Shown here one piece after another: positions 8,744-17,284 of a stretch of DNA of 64,000 nucleotides. The stretch is from Chryseosolibacter sp044507775. Lineage in GTDB: Bacteria > Bacteroidota > Bacteroidia > Cytophagales > Cyclobacteriaceae. The DNA lies in assembly GCA_044507775.1 (NCBI GenBank), contig JBIQIY010000017.1, forward strand, positions 1 to 64,000, in the 5' to 3' direction. Within the stretch, counting starts at the first letter, position 1. Every line of letters starts with the position of its first letter. Under the pieces are notes generated by a model. It was not told the origin of the DNA and searched no databases. It worked only from the letters and a program-made list of their open reading frames with translations. The position numbers and the translations under genes were made by a program.

Positions 8744-9775
8744 TTATACCTCATCCCCACATTTCTTCCGAAAATCCTCTGCGGTGATTTCGCCATTTTC
8801 CAGCGCTTTGCTGAATTGGTCGCAGGCCTTTTCCGGCTCGCCGTTAGCGCGGTAGGCTTCTCCGAGATAATAGTAACCGTTTTCAATAAAGTCCGACATT
8901 TCCAACGCTCGCGATAGCAGGCGGATCGCATTCTGAGTGTCTCCCGTCTTCAAATAGTAAATACCTTTGTTCCGGTAGGCCCACGCGTTATAGGGATCTT
9001 CCATGATGCTCGCGTCGATATCCGCAGCCGCCTCCTCCATCGCCCCCGTCATCAATTTGATGTACCCGCGGTTATTGAGAAAATAAGCATCGCGTGGCTG
9101 TAAAACCAGGGCGTCGTTCACATACTGCATGGCGAGGTCGTAGTTTCCCAGCTTCGTTTCCAGCAGTGCCAGCGTATTTGGCGCATTGGGTTCCTTCGGA
9201 TCTAGTTTCATCGCGCGTGTCAGGAATAACCGGGCAGAGTCGAAACTGTTCCTGTAATAGTGTACCGTTCCAATGTTTACGAGGATCTCCGGATTGGCAG
9301 TGTCCTCCGACAGTGCGAGATCGAATGCGGAAAGCGCCTTGGAGTAGTCGCGCATCTGCGTGTAGACAAGGCCGCGAAGGAAGTGCAGGGCCGCTGTATC
9401 CGGCTTTGCCCGGGCGACCTGATCGAGGTCGGTCAGCGCGCTGTAAAATTGCCGGAGTTCATAGAAAGTGTTTGCACGGTTGAAGTGGGCGTCGACATAC
9501 CCTGGCCTGCATCCGATTGCGTGATTGTAGCTTTCCAGCGCGTGCTCATAATCCTTCTCGCGGTGGTAAACCGTTCCCAGGTTATTCCATGCGTCGGCGA
9601 AGCATGAATCGAGCTCGAGCGCCGCCTGATAATAAGCGATGGCCTGAACGTCATTCCCCTTTTTCGCCTCTCCGTTGCCCTGGAGTAGAAAGCGCTGAAC
9701 CCGCGTCTCCGTGCTGCCACCGCATCCAAACAAAAACACCATGACTATTATTGACGCGCATTTCGGTATTTCCAT
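8744..9775 (-). CDS. Tetratricopeptide-repeat lipoprotein
   Basis: This 343-aa protein begins with a lipoprotein signal (FLFGCGG, Cys at 18), so it is probably membrane-anchored. The rest is made of about eight tandem TPR units with the usual W/Y-x-N-x-G-x-x-Y pattern, for example DAWNNLGTVYHREKDYEHAL and ANPEILVNIGTVHYYR. TPR solenoids mediate protein-protein contacts, and no enzymatic domain is present. It is transcribed divergently from the histidine operon, sharing the 9776-9871 region. The specific partner is unknown. Confidence 0.88.
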   Translation of the reverse strand: MEIPKCASIIVMVFLFGCGGSTETRVQRFLLQGNGEAKKGNDVQAIAYYQAALELDSCFADAWNNLGTVYHREKDYEHALESYNHAIGCRPGYVDAHFNRANTFYELRQFYSALTDLDQVARAKPDTAALHFLRGLVYTQMRDYSKALSAFDLALSEDTANPEILVNIGTVHYYRNSFDSARLFLTRAMKLDPKEPNAPNTLALLETKLGNYDLAMQYVNDALVLQPRDAYFLNNRGYIKLMTGAMEEAAADIDASIMEDPYNAWAYRNKGIYYLKTGDTQNAIRLLSRALEMSDFIENGYYYLGEAYRANGEPEKACDQFSKALENGEITAEDFRKKCGDEV

Positions 9776-9871
9776 CGTATTCTGATCTCCGGCAAAATTT
9801 AGGGTTTATCTTTAGCGAGACCAAATTTTGATATTTCGGGCAATTTGCAGTAATTAGCAGCCGGAAAAATT

Positions 9872-9949
9872 ATGAGTACCCAACTTGGCATAACGGTTCA
9901 TCACCACCATCATGGCAACCCAGCGATGCGTGGCACAGTTATGCTTTAA
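9872..9949 (+). CDS. hisL: his operon leader peptide (five consecutive His codons)
   Basis: An ATG at 9872 opens a 25-codon frame ending in TAA at 9947-9949, with product MSTQLGITV-HHHHH-GNPAMRGTVML. The five adjacent His codons occupy 9899-9913. The frame sits directly upstream of hisG and of a terminator hairpin, which is the arrangement of a histidine attenuator leader. Scarce charged His-tRNA should stall the ribosome on the His run. Five His codons in a row immediately upstream of a complete his operon are very unlikely to be chance. Confidence 0.92.
   Translation: MSTQLGITVHHHHHGNPAMRGTVML
9904..9938 (+). promoter_or_regulatory. Alternative leader-RNA pairings of the his attenuator
   Basis: Segment 1 (9904-9911, within the His codons) can pair with segment 2 (9925-9933): eight pairs with one bulge. 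Segment 2, using 9930-9938 (GTGGCACAG), can instead pair with 9980-9987 (CTTGTCAC), which is the left arm of the terminator: eight pairs including one G-U and one bulge. A ribosome stalled on the His codons would block segment 1 and leave segment 2 free to form the antiterminator. A ribosome reaching the stop codon at 9947 would cover segment 2 and let the terminator form. I read these pairings by eye. Confidence 0.75.
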
Positions 9950-9976
9950 GGTTTAAGATAATTCTAAAATTTTAGG

Positions 9977-10010
9977 AGGCTTGTCACGAGGGTGTCAGGC
10001 CTTTTTTGTT
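9977..10010 (+). terminator. his attenuator terminator
   Basis: The left arm AGGCTTGTCAC (9977-9987) pairs with the right arm GTGTCAGGCCT (9992-10002), with one T-T mismatch and one G-U, a four-base loop, and then a run of six T. It lies 27 bases after the leader peptide stop and 34 bases before hisG. Its left arm overlaps the antiterminator pairing partner, so it should be conditional. Confidence 0.85.
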
Positions 10011-10043
10011 TCGTTATAGTCATTAGTCAATAGAAATTAGAAG

Positions 10044-10904
10044 ATGGAAACGTTACTTCGCATTGCAATTCAGAAATCAGGACGCCTGCAGGAAGGCTCG
10101 CTTGAGCTACTCCGGGAAAGCGGGCTGTCTTTTAGCAACGGAAGAGATCAGCTCAAGACACAGGCCCGAAACTTTCCGGTGGAGGTGCTCTTTCTTCGCG
10201 ACGATGACATACCCCAGTATGTTGAGGATAAGGTAGCGGATGTGGGCATTGTAGGCGAGAACATATTCGTCGAAAAGCAAAAATCGAATCAGCTGGTCAA
10301 ACGCCTGGATTTTGCAAAATGCCGCTTGTCGATTGCCGTGCCTCGCTCCGAAAATTACACCGGAGTAAAATCGCTGCAGGGCAAAAATATTGCCACGACG
10401 TACCCAAACATTGTCCGTAAATTCCTGGAAAAGAACGGCGTCGACGCGGGCATTCACGAGATCAGCGGCTCCGTGGAAATAGCTCCCGGCATCGGGCTCG
10501 CCGACGCGATCTGCGACATTGTCAGCACGGGAAGCACGCTTTTAAGCAATGGCCTCAAAGAGGTGGAGGTCGTGATGCAGTCAGAAGCCGTCGTCATCGC
10601 CAGCAATGACCTCGGCCCGGAGAGGCAGATGATCCTGGACAAACTTCTTTTCCGTATTGGAGCGGTCCAGAAAGCAAAGAACAGCAAGTATATATTGCTG
10701 AACTGCCCGAATGAATCAATTGAAAAGATCACATCTGTTATTCCGGGGATGAAGAGCCCGACCATTATTCCGCTTGCGCGGAAGGGATGGAGCTCACTGC
10801 ATTCTGTAGTGGATGAAAATGATTTTTGGGAAAGGATCGATCAGCTGCGCTCGTTTGGCGCGGAGGGAATCCTGGTTGTCCCCATTGAAAAAATGATTAT
10901 CTAA
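10044..10904 (+). CDS. hisG: ATP phosphoribosyltransferase (long form)
   Basis: This is the first enzyme of histidine synthesis, joining ATP and PRPP. At 286 aa it is the long form, whose C-terminal ACT-like regulatory domain (about residues 210-286) binds histidine for feedback inhibition, so no HisZ partner is needed. Recognisable parts are LRIAIQKSGRLQEGSLELL, the VADVGIVGEN block and the PRPP-binding stretch ADAICDIVSTGSTLLSNGL. It is the first gene after the attenuator and is followed by hisD after 11 bases. Confidence 0.97.
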   Translation: METLLRIAIQKSGRLQEGSLELLRESGLSFSNGRDQLKTQARNFPVEVLFLRDDDIPQYVEDKVADVGIVGENIFVEKQKSNQLVKRLDFAKCRLSIAVPRSENYTGVKSLQGKNIATTYPNIVRKFLEKNGVDAGIHEISGSVEIAPGIGLADAICDIVSTGSTLLSNGLKEVEVVMQSEAVVIASNDLGPERQMILDKLLFRIGAVQKAKNSKYILLNCPNESIEKITSVIPGMKSPTIIPLARKGWSSLHSVVDENDFWERIDQLRSFGAEGILVVPIEKMII

Positions 10905-10915
10905 TTCGACATCCG

Positions 10916-12199
10916 ATGAATGTATTTCAAAATCCGGCAAAAGCAATGTGGAAGGATTTGATCCGGCGACCACAGCTCGAACTCGGTTTCCTCGAGAGTT
11001 CGGTTCGCAATATTCTGAACCGCGTAAAGGTATCGGGCGATCAGGCCATCCGCGAGCTCACGCTGCAGTTCGACAAGGTCAGCATTACGGACCTCGAGGT
11101 TACTAAAGAAGAATTAAATGAGGCGCGGAAAAATATTCCCGCGGAGTTGAAGGAAGCTATCCGGGCCGCGGCGGCAAACATTACCACCTTCCATGCTGCT
11201 CAGAAGCGCGAGACAGTCGCCGTCGAGACGATGCCCGGCGTAAAATGCTGGCGCAAGGCTGTTCCCATCACGCGCGTCGGCATCTACATACCTGGCGGAA
11301 CCGCTCCCCTCTTCTCTACTGTGCTCATGCTGGGTGTCCCTGCCAGCCTGGCGGGATGTTCGGAGATCATCCTCTGTACGCCGCCTTCAAAGGACGGAAA
11401 GATCCATCCCGCCATACTCTTTGCCGCCGAACTAGTGGGCATTACGAAAATTTTCAAAGTTGGAGGGGCGCAGGCCATTGCGGCTATGGCCTATGGAACG
11501 GAAACCGTGCCGGATGTTTACAAGATATTTGGACCTGGAAATCAATATGTCACGAAAGCTAAACAATTGATCACGGAAGAAGGTATTGCCATCGACATGC
11601 CCGCCGGACCTTCGGAAGTACTCGTGCTTGCGGATGAAACATGCAACCCCGCATTTGTTGCGGCGGACCTGCTTTCACAGGCGGAGCATGGCGAGGACAG
11701 CCAGGTGATGCTCGTGCTGCTTGACGAATCCAAGCTCGATGACATCCGGAGCGAAATAACGCGCCAGCTAGGCGAATTACCGCGGAGGGTGATCGCGGAA
11801 AAAGCACTGGCCAATAGTCGTACGGTCGTATTTGGATACGAAGCCGCCGCCATCGACTTTACGAACGCGTATGCGCCTGAACATCTTATTATCAATACGT
11901 CGAACGCCGCCGCGATCGCGGAGCAAATTGTCAATGCCGGATCTGTTTTCATAGGAAACTTCTCGCCCGAAGCAGTCGGTGATTACGCCTCGGGTACAAA
12001 TCACACACTTCCCACGAACGGCTACGCCCGGGCATACGCGGGTGTTTCACTCGAGAGTTTTCTGAAATACATCACTTATCAGCAGCTTACCGAAGCCGGT
12101 ATCCAGACCGTTGGGCCTATCGTTGAACAATTGGCAAGAGCGGAAGACCTCGCCGCCCACGAACGCGCCGTAACAATCCGGCTTCAAAGTTTATCATAA
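10916..12199 (+). CDS. hisD: Histidinol dehydrogenase
   Basis: This 427-aa, zinc-dependent, NAD-linked enzyme carries out the last two steps of histidine synthesis, oxidising histidinol to histidine. Family blocks present are VGIYIPGGTAPLFSTVLML, KVGGAQAIAAMAYGTETVP, KIFGPGNQYVTKAKQ and AGPSEVLVLAD. The metal/catalytic region SQAEHGEDSQ and the conserved GDYASGTNHTLPT follow. Length and motifs are fully normal. It lies 11 bases after hisG and 10 bases before hisC. Confidence 0.98.
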   Translation: MNVFQNPAKAMWKDLIRRPQLELGFLESSVRNILNRVKVSGDQAIRELTLQFDKVSITDLEVTKEELNEARKNIPAELKEAIRAAAANITTFHAAQKRETVAVETMPGVKCWRKAVPITRVGIYIPGGTAPLFSTVLMLGVPASLAGCSEIILCTPPSKDGKIHPAILFAAELVGITKIFKVGGAQAIAAMAYGTETVPDVYKIFGPGNQYVTKAKQLITEEGIAIDMPAGPSEVLVLADETCNPAFVAADLLSQAEHGEDSQVMLVLLDESKLDDIRSEITRQLGELPRRVIAEKALANSRTVVFGYEAAAIDFTNAYAPEHLIINTSNAAAIAEQIVNAGSVFIGNFSPEAVGDYASGTNHTLPTNGYARAYAGVSLESFLKYITYQQLTEAGIQTVGPIVEQLARAEDLAAHERAVTIRLQSLS

Positions 12200-12209
12200 C
12201 CCGAACGAC

Positions 12210-13262
12210 ATGTGTGCGAAGAAAAAAAATTTCATCGACATCAATACGCTGGTACGCCGCAATGTGCTCGCGATGAAGCCGTATTCATCGGCGCGCGACG
12301 AATTTCACGGTGAAGCGGAGGTTTTCCTGGACGCAAACGAAAACCCCTACCCTTCCCCTTACAACCGCTATCCCGATCCGCTGCAGTGGAAAGTGAAGGA
12401 AAAGCTCGCCGCGTTGAAAGGTGTGAAGCCGGGCCAGATCTTTCTCGGCAACGGCAGTGATGAGCCGATCGACCTGATCATCCGCGCGTTTTGCGAGCCG
12501 AACCAGGACTCTGTGATGATCACGGAACCTACCTACGGCATGTACAAGGTTTGCGCGGAGGTCAACGCTGTCAACGTCCAGCAGGTGCTGCTGACACCGG
12601 ACTTCGATCTCGACCTCGACGCTATCCCCAATACATTTGATGCCACCACGAAGGTCATTTTCCTCTGTAGCCCAAATAATCCTACAGGCAACCGGCTTAC
12701 GCGCGAGAAGATCGTCCAGGTCCTCAAAAGGTTTTACGGCCTGGTGGTGATAGACGAAGCCTACATCGACTTTACAAAAAGCAAGAGCTTCATCCATGAA
12801 CTGAAAAAATATCCCAACCTGGTCGTGCTTCAAACTTTTTCAAAGGCATGGGGACTGGCGGGCCTGCGGTTGGGCATGTGTTTCGCATCGGAGGAGATCA
12901 TCGGCATCCTTAACAAGATCAAGTACCCCTACAATGTGAATGGCCACACGCAGGAGCTCGCGATGGATGCGCTCGACAACGTATACCGGAAAGATATCTG
13001 GGTCCATGAGATCCTCAAAGAGAAAGAAATCCTCGTTCGCGAGCTTGAAGGACTTGAACTGGTTGAGAAAATATTTCCTTCTGATGCCAACTTCCTGCTC
13101 GTCCGCGTGCGCGATGCGCAGTCCACTTACCAGTATCTAATGGATAACCGTATCATTGTGCGAGACCGCTCCCGCGTAAACCTTTGCTACAACTGCCTCC
13201 GAATAACGGTTGGAACTCCGGAGGAAAACAAACGACTTATTGACGCTCTTAAAAAACTATGA
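12210..13262 (+). CDS. hisC: Histidinol-phosphate aminotransferase
   Basis: This 350-aa PLP-dependent aminotransferase (fold type I) converts imidazole acetol-phosphate and glutamate to histidinol-phosphate. It shows LDANENPYPSPYNRYPDP near the N terminus and the cofactor-site block NGSDEPIDLIIRAF. CSPNNPTGN and the Schiff-base lysine region FSKAWGLAGLRLG (about residue 212) follow. Its stop overlaps the hisB start by four bases, consistent with translational coupling. Confidence 0.97.
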   Translation: MCAKKKNFIDINTLVRRNVLAMKPYSSARDEFHGEAEVFLDANENPYPSPYNRYPDPLQWKVKEKLAALKGVKPGQIFLGNGSDEPIDLIIRAFCEPNQDSVMITEPTYGMYKVCAEVNAVNVQQVLLTPDFDLDLDAIPNTFDATTKVIFLCSPNNPTGNRLTREKIVQVLKRFYGLVVIDEAYIDFTKSKSFIHELKKYPNLVVLQTFSKAWGLAGLRLGMCFASEEIIGILNKIKYPYNVNGHTQELAMDALDNVYRKDIWVHEILKEKEILVRELEGLELVEKIFPSDANFLLVRVRDAQSTYQYLMDNRIIVRDRSRVNLCYNCLRITVGTPEENKRLIDALKKL

Positions 13263-14374
13263 AGAAGGTATTATTCATCGACCGCGATGGCACGCTCATT
13301 ATCGAACCCCCGGATGAGCAGATTGACAGCCTTGAAAAGCTGGAGTACTATCCGGGCGTGTTCTCGTGGCTTGGAAAAATAGCCCGCGAAACTGACTACG
13401 AACTGGTGATCGTCACCAACCAGGACGGGCTGGGAACCGATCGGTTTCCGGAAAGCACTTTCTGGCCGGCGCACAACAAAATGATCCGCGCTTTCGAAAA
13501 GGAAGGGATCGTCTTCACGCAGACTTTTATCGACCGGTCTTTGCCGCATGAAAACCTGCCGACCCGGAAGCCCGGCATCGGTATGCTGAACGGATTTTTT
13601 TCAGGACCGTACGATCTCATGAACTCGTTTGTCATCGGCGACAGGCTTACGGATGTGCAACTGGCAAAAAACCTCGGAAGCAGCGGAATTCTCCTCAACG
13701 ACGGGAGCCTGGAGATGAAACTAAAAGAACAGCAACTCGAGAATTATTGCGCGTTGATCACGCAGAGCTGGGAGGACATTTACAAATTTGTTTCCGCCCC
13801 GTCACGGCGAGGAAGTGTACATCGCAAAACAAAAGAAACGGACATCCGAATTGACATCAACCTCGACGGTCAGGGAAGGTCGAAGATATCAACAGGTCTT
13901 GGATTCTTCGATCACATGCTCGACCAGCTGTCGAAGCACGGAAACATTGACCTCGAAATAAAAGTCGATGGAGACCTCCATATCGACGAACACCACACAA
14001 TCGAAGACACTGCCCTCGCTTTGGGAGAGGCATTCCTCCAGGCGCTCGGTGACAAGCGCGGCATCGAACGCTATGGGTTTTGCCTTCCGATGGACGACTG
14101 CCTCGCCCAGGTGGCGATCGACTTCGGCGGCAGACCGTGGATCGTTTGGGATGCCTCCTTCAAACGCGAAAAGATCGGCGAAATGCCCACTGAAATGTTC
14201 TATCATTTCTTCAAGTCCTTCACCGACACCTCAAAGAGCAACCTGAATGTAAAGGCGGAAGGAACGAACGAGCACCACAAGATCGAAGCGATCTTCAAAG
14301 CGTTTGCAAAAAGCATTAAGATGGCCGTGAAGAAAGAAGGAAACCAATTACCGAGCACGAAAGGCGTGTTATGA
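13259..14374 (+). CDS. hisB: Bifunctional histidinol-phosphatase / imidazoleglycerol-phosphate dehydratase
   Basis: The N-terminal HAD phosphatase (about residues 1-165) has the catalytic FIDRDGTLI motif and removes phosphate from histidinol-phosphate. The C-terminal dehydratase (about 190-371) shows GFFDHMLDQLSKHG, DEHHTIEDTALALGEA and GTNEHHKIEAIFKAFAKS, whose histidines bind manganese. At 371 aa it is the fused form seen in enterobacteria and Bacteroidota, so no separate histidinol phosphatase is needed. It overlaps the end of hisC by four bases. Confidence 0.97.
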   Translation: MKKVLFIDRDGTLIIEPPDEQIDSLEKLEYYPGVFSWLGKIARETDYELVIVTNQDGLGTDRFPESTFWPAHNKMIRAFEKEGIVFTQTFIDRSLPHENLPTRKPGIGMLNGFFSGPYDLMNSFVIGDRLTDVQLAKNLGSSGILLNDGSLEMKLKEQQLENYCALITQSWEDIYKFVSAPSRRGSVHRKTKETDIRIDINLDGQGRSKISTGLGFFDHMLDQLSKHGNIDLEIKVDGDLHIDEHHTIEDTALALGEAFLQALGDKRGIERYGFCLPMDDCLAQVAIDFGGRPWIVWDASFKREKIGEMPTEMFYHFFKSFTDTSKSNLNVKAEGTNEHHKIEAIFKAFAKSIKMAVKKEGNQLPSTKGVL

Positions 14375-14413
14375 GTTATCCGCCAAAGCACGCCGGATGA
14401 AACGAAAGCCAAA

Positions 14414-14998
14414 ATGAAAGTAGCCCTTATAAAATACAACGCCGGAAATATTCAATCCGTATCATTCGCCCTTGAGCGACTGGGAATCGACTTCTCGATC
14501 ACGGACGACAAGGAAAAGATTCAGTCGGCCGACAAGGTGATCTTTCCCGGCGTCGGAGAAGCGAGTACAACGATGGAATACCTGCAAAACAGCAAGCTGG
14601 ATCAGGTGATCCTCCAATTGACACAACCGGTGCTTGGAATTTGCCTGGGGATGCAGCTGATGTGCCGATACTCCGAAGAAAATGATACGCAATGCCTGGG
14701 AATTTTCGAGGAGTCCGTTAAAAAATTTACACCACAGGGCGACATGAAGGTCCCGCACATGGGATGGAACCAGCTTCATCTCACTGACGGATGGATCAAC
14801 GCGGCAATCGACAATCAGAACGTTTACTTCGTCCACAGCTATTACGTACCAGTCAACGAATACACGTCGGCTATTACCGAGTATATCAATCCTTTTAGCG
14901 CGGCAATGCACAGGGACAATTTTTACGCTGTTCAGTTCCATCCGGAGAAGTCCGCGATGGCCGGCGAGCTTGTTTTGAAAAGTTTTCTTGAATTATGA
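14414..14998 (+). CDS. hisH: Imidazole glycerol phosphate synthase, glutaminase subunit
   Basis: HisH (194 aa) hydrolyses glutamine and channels ammonia to HisF. The class I amidotransferase triad is visible: the nucleophile in LGICLGMQLM (Cys near residue 77), and His and Glu in QFHPEKSAMAG near 175. The N-terminal YNAGNIQSVSFALERLG is typical. It starts 40 bases after hisB and overlaps hisA by four bases. Confidence 0.97.
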   Translation: MKVALIKYNAGNIQSVSFALERLGIDFSITDDKEKIQSADKVIFPGVGEASTTMEYLQNSKLDQVILQLTQPVLGICLGMQLMCRYSEENDTQCLGIFEESVKKFTPQGDMKVPHMGWNQLHLTDGWINAAIDNQNVYFVHSYYVPVNEYTSAITEYINPFSAAMHRDNFYAVQFHPEKSAMAGELVLKSFLEL

Positions 14999-15714
14999 GG
15001 ATCATACCCGCTATAGACATTATCGACGGTAAGTGCGTGCGACTGACGCAGGGCGACTACGCGCAAAAGAAAATCTACAATGAAGATCCGCTTGCCGTCG
15101 CCAGAAATTTTGAAGAGGCGGGTCTGAAATATCTGCACCTCGTGGACCTCGACGGTGCACGTGCCGGAAAGGTGTTAAACTGGAAAGTCATAGATTCCAT
15201 CACATCGGGAACAAACCTTACGGTGGATTTCGGCGGTGGAATTAAAACTGATGACGAGATCCAAAAACTGTTTGACGCCGGAGTCGCACAAGTCAACCTG
15301 GGAAGCATCGCGGTGAAACAGCCGAAGCTTGTGCAATCCTGGATTGACCGCTATGGAGCGGCGCGGATCATCCTTAGCGCCGATGTGAAAAAAGAAATGA
15401 TCGCGATCTCCGGATGGAGTGAGAACTCCGCCATCAATATCACCGATTTCATCCGCCAATATATAGATGTGGGGATTGAGTATGTAACCTGCACGGACAT
15501 CAGCACGGATGGAATGCTGCAAGGTCCTAACGTGCAGTTGTACTCGAAGCTCTTGCATGAGTTCCCAACCATGAAGCTGACAGCCAGCGGAGGCGTTAGC
15601 GGCACAGTGGATCTTGAAAGGCTGAAGGGGATAGAGGTTGATGGTGTGATTGTAGGGAAGGCGATATATGAGGGGAAGCTGGGGCTTGAGGAACTTGTAA
15701 GTTATAAGTTATAA
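14995..15714 (+). CDS. hisA: ProFAR isomerase
   Basis: HisA (239 aa) is the TIM-barrel isomerase that opens the ribose of ProFAR. It shows the catalytic Asp in IPAIDIIDGKCVRLTQGDY, the DFGGGIKTDDE phosphate site, and the second half Asp in CTDISTDGMLQGPN. The last codons (SYKL and stop) lie inside the AAGTTAT heptamer array that begins at 15699, so the native C terminus appears to have been overwritten or extended by the repeat. The enzyme core ends before this and should be intact. Confidence 0.96.
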   Translation: MRIIPAIDIIDGKCVRLTQGDYAQKKIYNEDPLAVARNFEEAGLKYLHLVDLDGARAGKVLNWKVIDSITSGTNLTVDFGGGIKTDDEIQKLFDAGVAQVNLGSIAVKQPKLVQSWIDRYGAARIILSADVKKEMIAISGWSENSAINITDFIRQYIDVGIEYVTCTDISTDGMLQGPNVQLYSKLLHEFPTMKLTASGGVSGTVDLERLKGIEVDGVIVGKAIYEGKLGLEELVSYKL

Positions 15715-15758
15715 GTTATAAGTTATAAGTTATAAGTTATAAGTTATAAGTTATAAGT
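15699..15758. repeat. 7-bp tandem array (AAGTTAT)x8
   Basis: Eight perfect AAGTTAT units (15699-15754) and a partial ninth (AAGT) are visible. The array starts inside the last codons of hisA and supplies its stop codon, then continues into the hisA-hisF gap. Perfect identity of all units suggests recent expansion. It is in the middle of the his operon, so the transcript must cross it. Confidence 0.95.
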
Positions 15759-15829
15759 AGGTAAGGTATAGGGAAATTGTGCCATCAATCGCCACTAGCG
15801 TTGGCGGGAGAATTAAGGAAATAGAAGGT

Positions 15830-16585
15830 ATGTTAACAAAAAGAATTATTCCTTGTCTTGATATCAAAGATGGGCGGACTGTAAAGGGTGTTAACTTCAT
15901 CAACATACGCGATGCGGGTGATCCCGTCGAGTTAGCGGCGATGTATGCGCGGCAGGGAGCAGACGAGCTGGTGTTCCTGGATATCTCGGCAACAAACGAA
16001 GGCCGGAAAACATTCGCGTCGCTGGTAAAGGATATCGCGCGACACATCAATATTCCCTTTACAGTCGGCGGTGGTATCAGCAGCGTTGCGGACGTCGCGC
16101 CGCTTCTCGACGCCGGGGCCGACAAGGTCAGTGTCAACTCCGCCGCTGTGCGGAATCCCGACCTTATCGACGAGCTGTCAAAAGCGTTCGGATCGCAATG
16201 TATTGTGCTCGCGATCGACGCACGCCGTGTGGGCAACCACTGGGTTGTTCATACACACGGAGGGAAAAAGCCCACGGACAAGAAACTGTTTTCGTGGGCC
16301 AGGGAAGGCCAGAACCGCGGCGCCGGTGAGATCCTGTTCACCAGCATGGATCACGACGGCACAAAAAAAGGTTTCGCAATCGACGCACTGCAAAAATTGC
16401 ATGAGCTGTTGACGATTCCGGTTATCGCTTCCGGTGGCGCCGGCGATGCCGGCCATTTCATGGACGCGTTTGTTCTCGGCAAAGCAGATGCCGCCCTCGC
16501 CGCAAGCATTTTTCATTTCGGCGAAGTGAAGATCCAGGATCTAAAACTTTATCTTCAGGAAAAAAATATTGAAGTGCGCATCTAG
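15830..16585 (+). CDS. hisF: Imidazole glycerol phosphate synthase, cyclase subunit
   Basis: HisF (251 aa from this start) is the TIM-barrel cyclase that forms IGP and AICAR with HisH ammonia. It has MLTKRIIPCLDIKDGRTVKG with the catalytic Asp at residue 11, and FTVGGGISSVADV. AIDARRV carries the second catalytic Asp, and SMDHDGTKKGF follows. I chose the ATG at 15830 because it gives the exact family N terminus. An upstream in-frame extension to 15779 is non-conserved and follows the heptamer array. Confidence 0.97.
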   Translation: MLTKRIIPCLDIKDGRTVKGVNFINIRDAGDPVELAAMYARQGADELVFLDISATNEGRKTFASLVKDIARHINIPFTVGGGISSVADVAPLLDAGADKVSVNSAAVRNPDLIDELSKAFGSQCIVLAIDARRVGNHWVVHTHGGKKPTDKKLFSWAREGQNRGAGEILFTSMDHDGTKKGFAIDALQKLHELLTIPVIASGGAGDAGHFMDAFVLGKADAALAASIFHFGEVKIQDLKLYLQEKNIEVRI

Positions 16586-16610
16586 CGCCTGTCAGTTCAA
16601 ATACAATAAA

Positions 16611-17213
16611 ATGATCGACAATAAAACGATAAATTTTGCGAAGCTGGATGGACTTGTTCCCTGCATAGTACAGGATGCCACTACCGGCGTTGTGCTGATG
16701 CTCGGCTTCATGAATGACGAGGCCCTGCAAAAAACACTCAGCGAAAAACGGGTCACCTTCTTCAGCAGAAGCAAGCAACGACTCTGGACCAAGGGTGAGA
16801 CATCCGGAAATTTTCTTGAGCTGGCGGAGATCATCCCTGACTGCGACAATGACACCCTTCTCGTAAAAGCGCACCCTGCGGGGCCGGCCTGTCACACCGG
16901 CGCCGACACGTGTTTCAACGAAAGCAATCAACGATGGAAGATCGCGTCACTCGAAAGCGTGATCTCAGACCGTAAAAAAAATCCTGCAAAAGGTTCGTAT
17001 ACAACCTCACTTTTTGAATCAGGGATGAATAAGATCGCCCAGAAAGTTGGCGAAGAGGCGGTCGAACTGGTCATTGAGGCGAAAGACGATAACAAGGAAC
17101 TGTTCCTTAACGAGGCGGCCGACCTCATGTATCACTACCTCGTTCTACTGCACGCGAAGGGCTACACCCTGGCAGATGTCGAAAGTGTGCTGAAAGCCAG
17201 ACACAGTAAGTAA
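16611..17213 (+). CDS. hisI: Bifunctional phosphoribosyl-AMP cyclohydrolase / phosphoribosyl-ATP pyrophosphatase
   Basis: This is a fused HisI-HisE (also hisIE) of 200 aa. The N-terminal cyclohydrolase (about residues 1-110) shows FMNDEALQKTL, VTFFSRSKQRLWTKGE and the zinc region DCDNDTLLVKAHPAGPACH. The C-terminal pyrophosphatase (about 115-200) shows KIAQKVGEEAVELVIEAK and NEAADLMYHYLVLL. It is the last his gene. The ATG at 16611 gives a normal N terminus; the longer frame from 16569 would overlap hisF. A short hairpin follows the stop. Confidence 0.96.
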   Translation: MIDNKTINFAKLDGLVPCIVQDATTGVVLMLGFMNDEALQKTLSEKRVTFFSRSKQRLWTKGETSGNFLELAEIIPDCDNDTLLVKAHPAGPACHTGADTCFNESNQRWKIASLESVISDRKKNPAKGSYTTSLFESGMNKIAQKVGEEAVELVIEAKDDNKELFLNEAADLMYHYLVLLHAKGYTLADVESVLKARHSK

Positions 17214-17253
17214 GCAAGTCGTGGCGGATATGCGTGCGCAAGCTTCAGTGCAG

Positions 17254-17268
17254 GCAGACCCCGTCTGC
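17254..17268. terminator. Small GC hairpin between convergent genes
   Basis: GCAGAC, a CCC loop, and GTCTGC form a six-bp perfect stem between the end of hisI and the end of the next, convergent gene. There is no T-run on the + strand, so it may be a weak or non-canonical terminator. Confidence 0.3.
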
Positions 17269-17284
17269 GGAAAACCAATGCAGA

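Noticed and set aside
15779..15829. Longer HisF start
   Set aside because: The added 17 residues are not part of the HisF family. The Met at 15830 gives the exact conserved N terminus.
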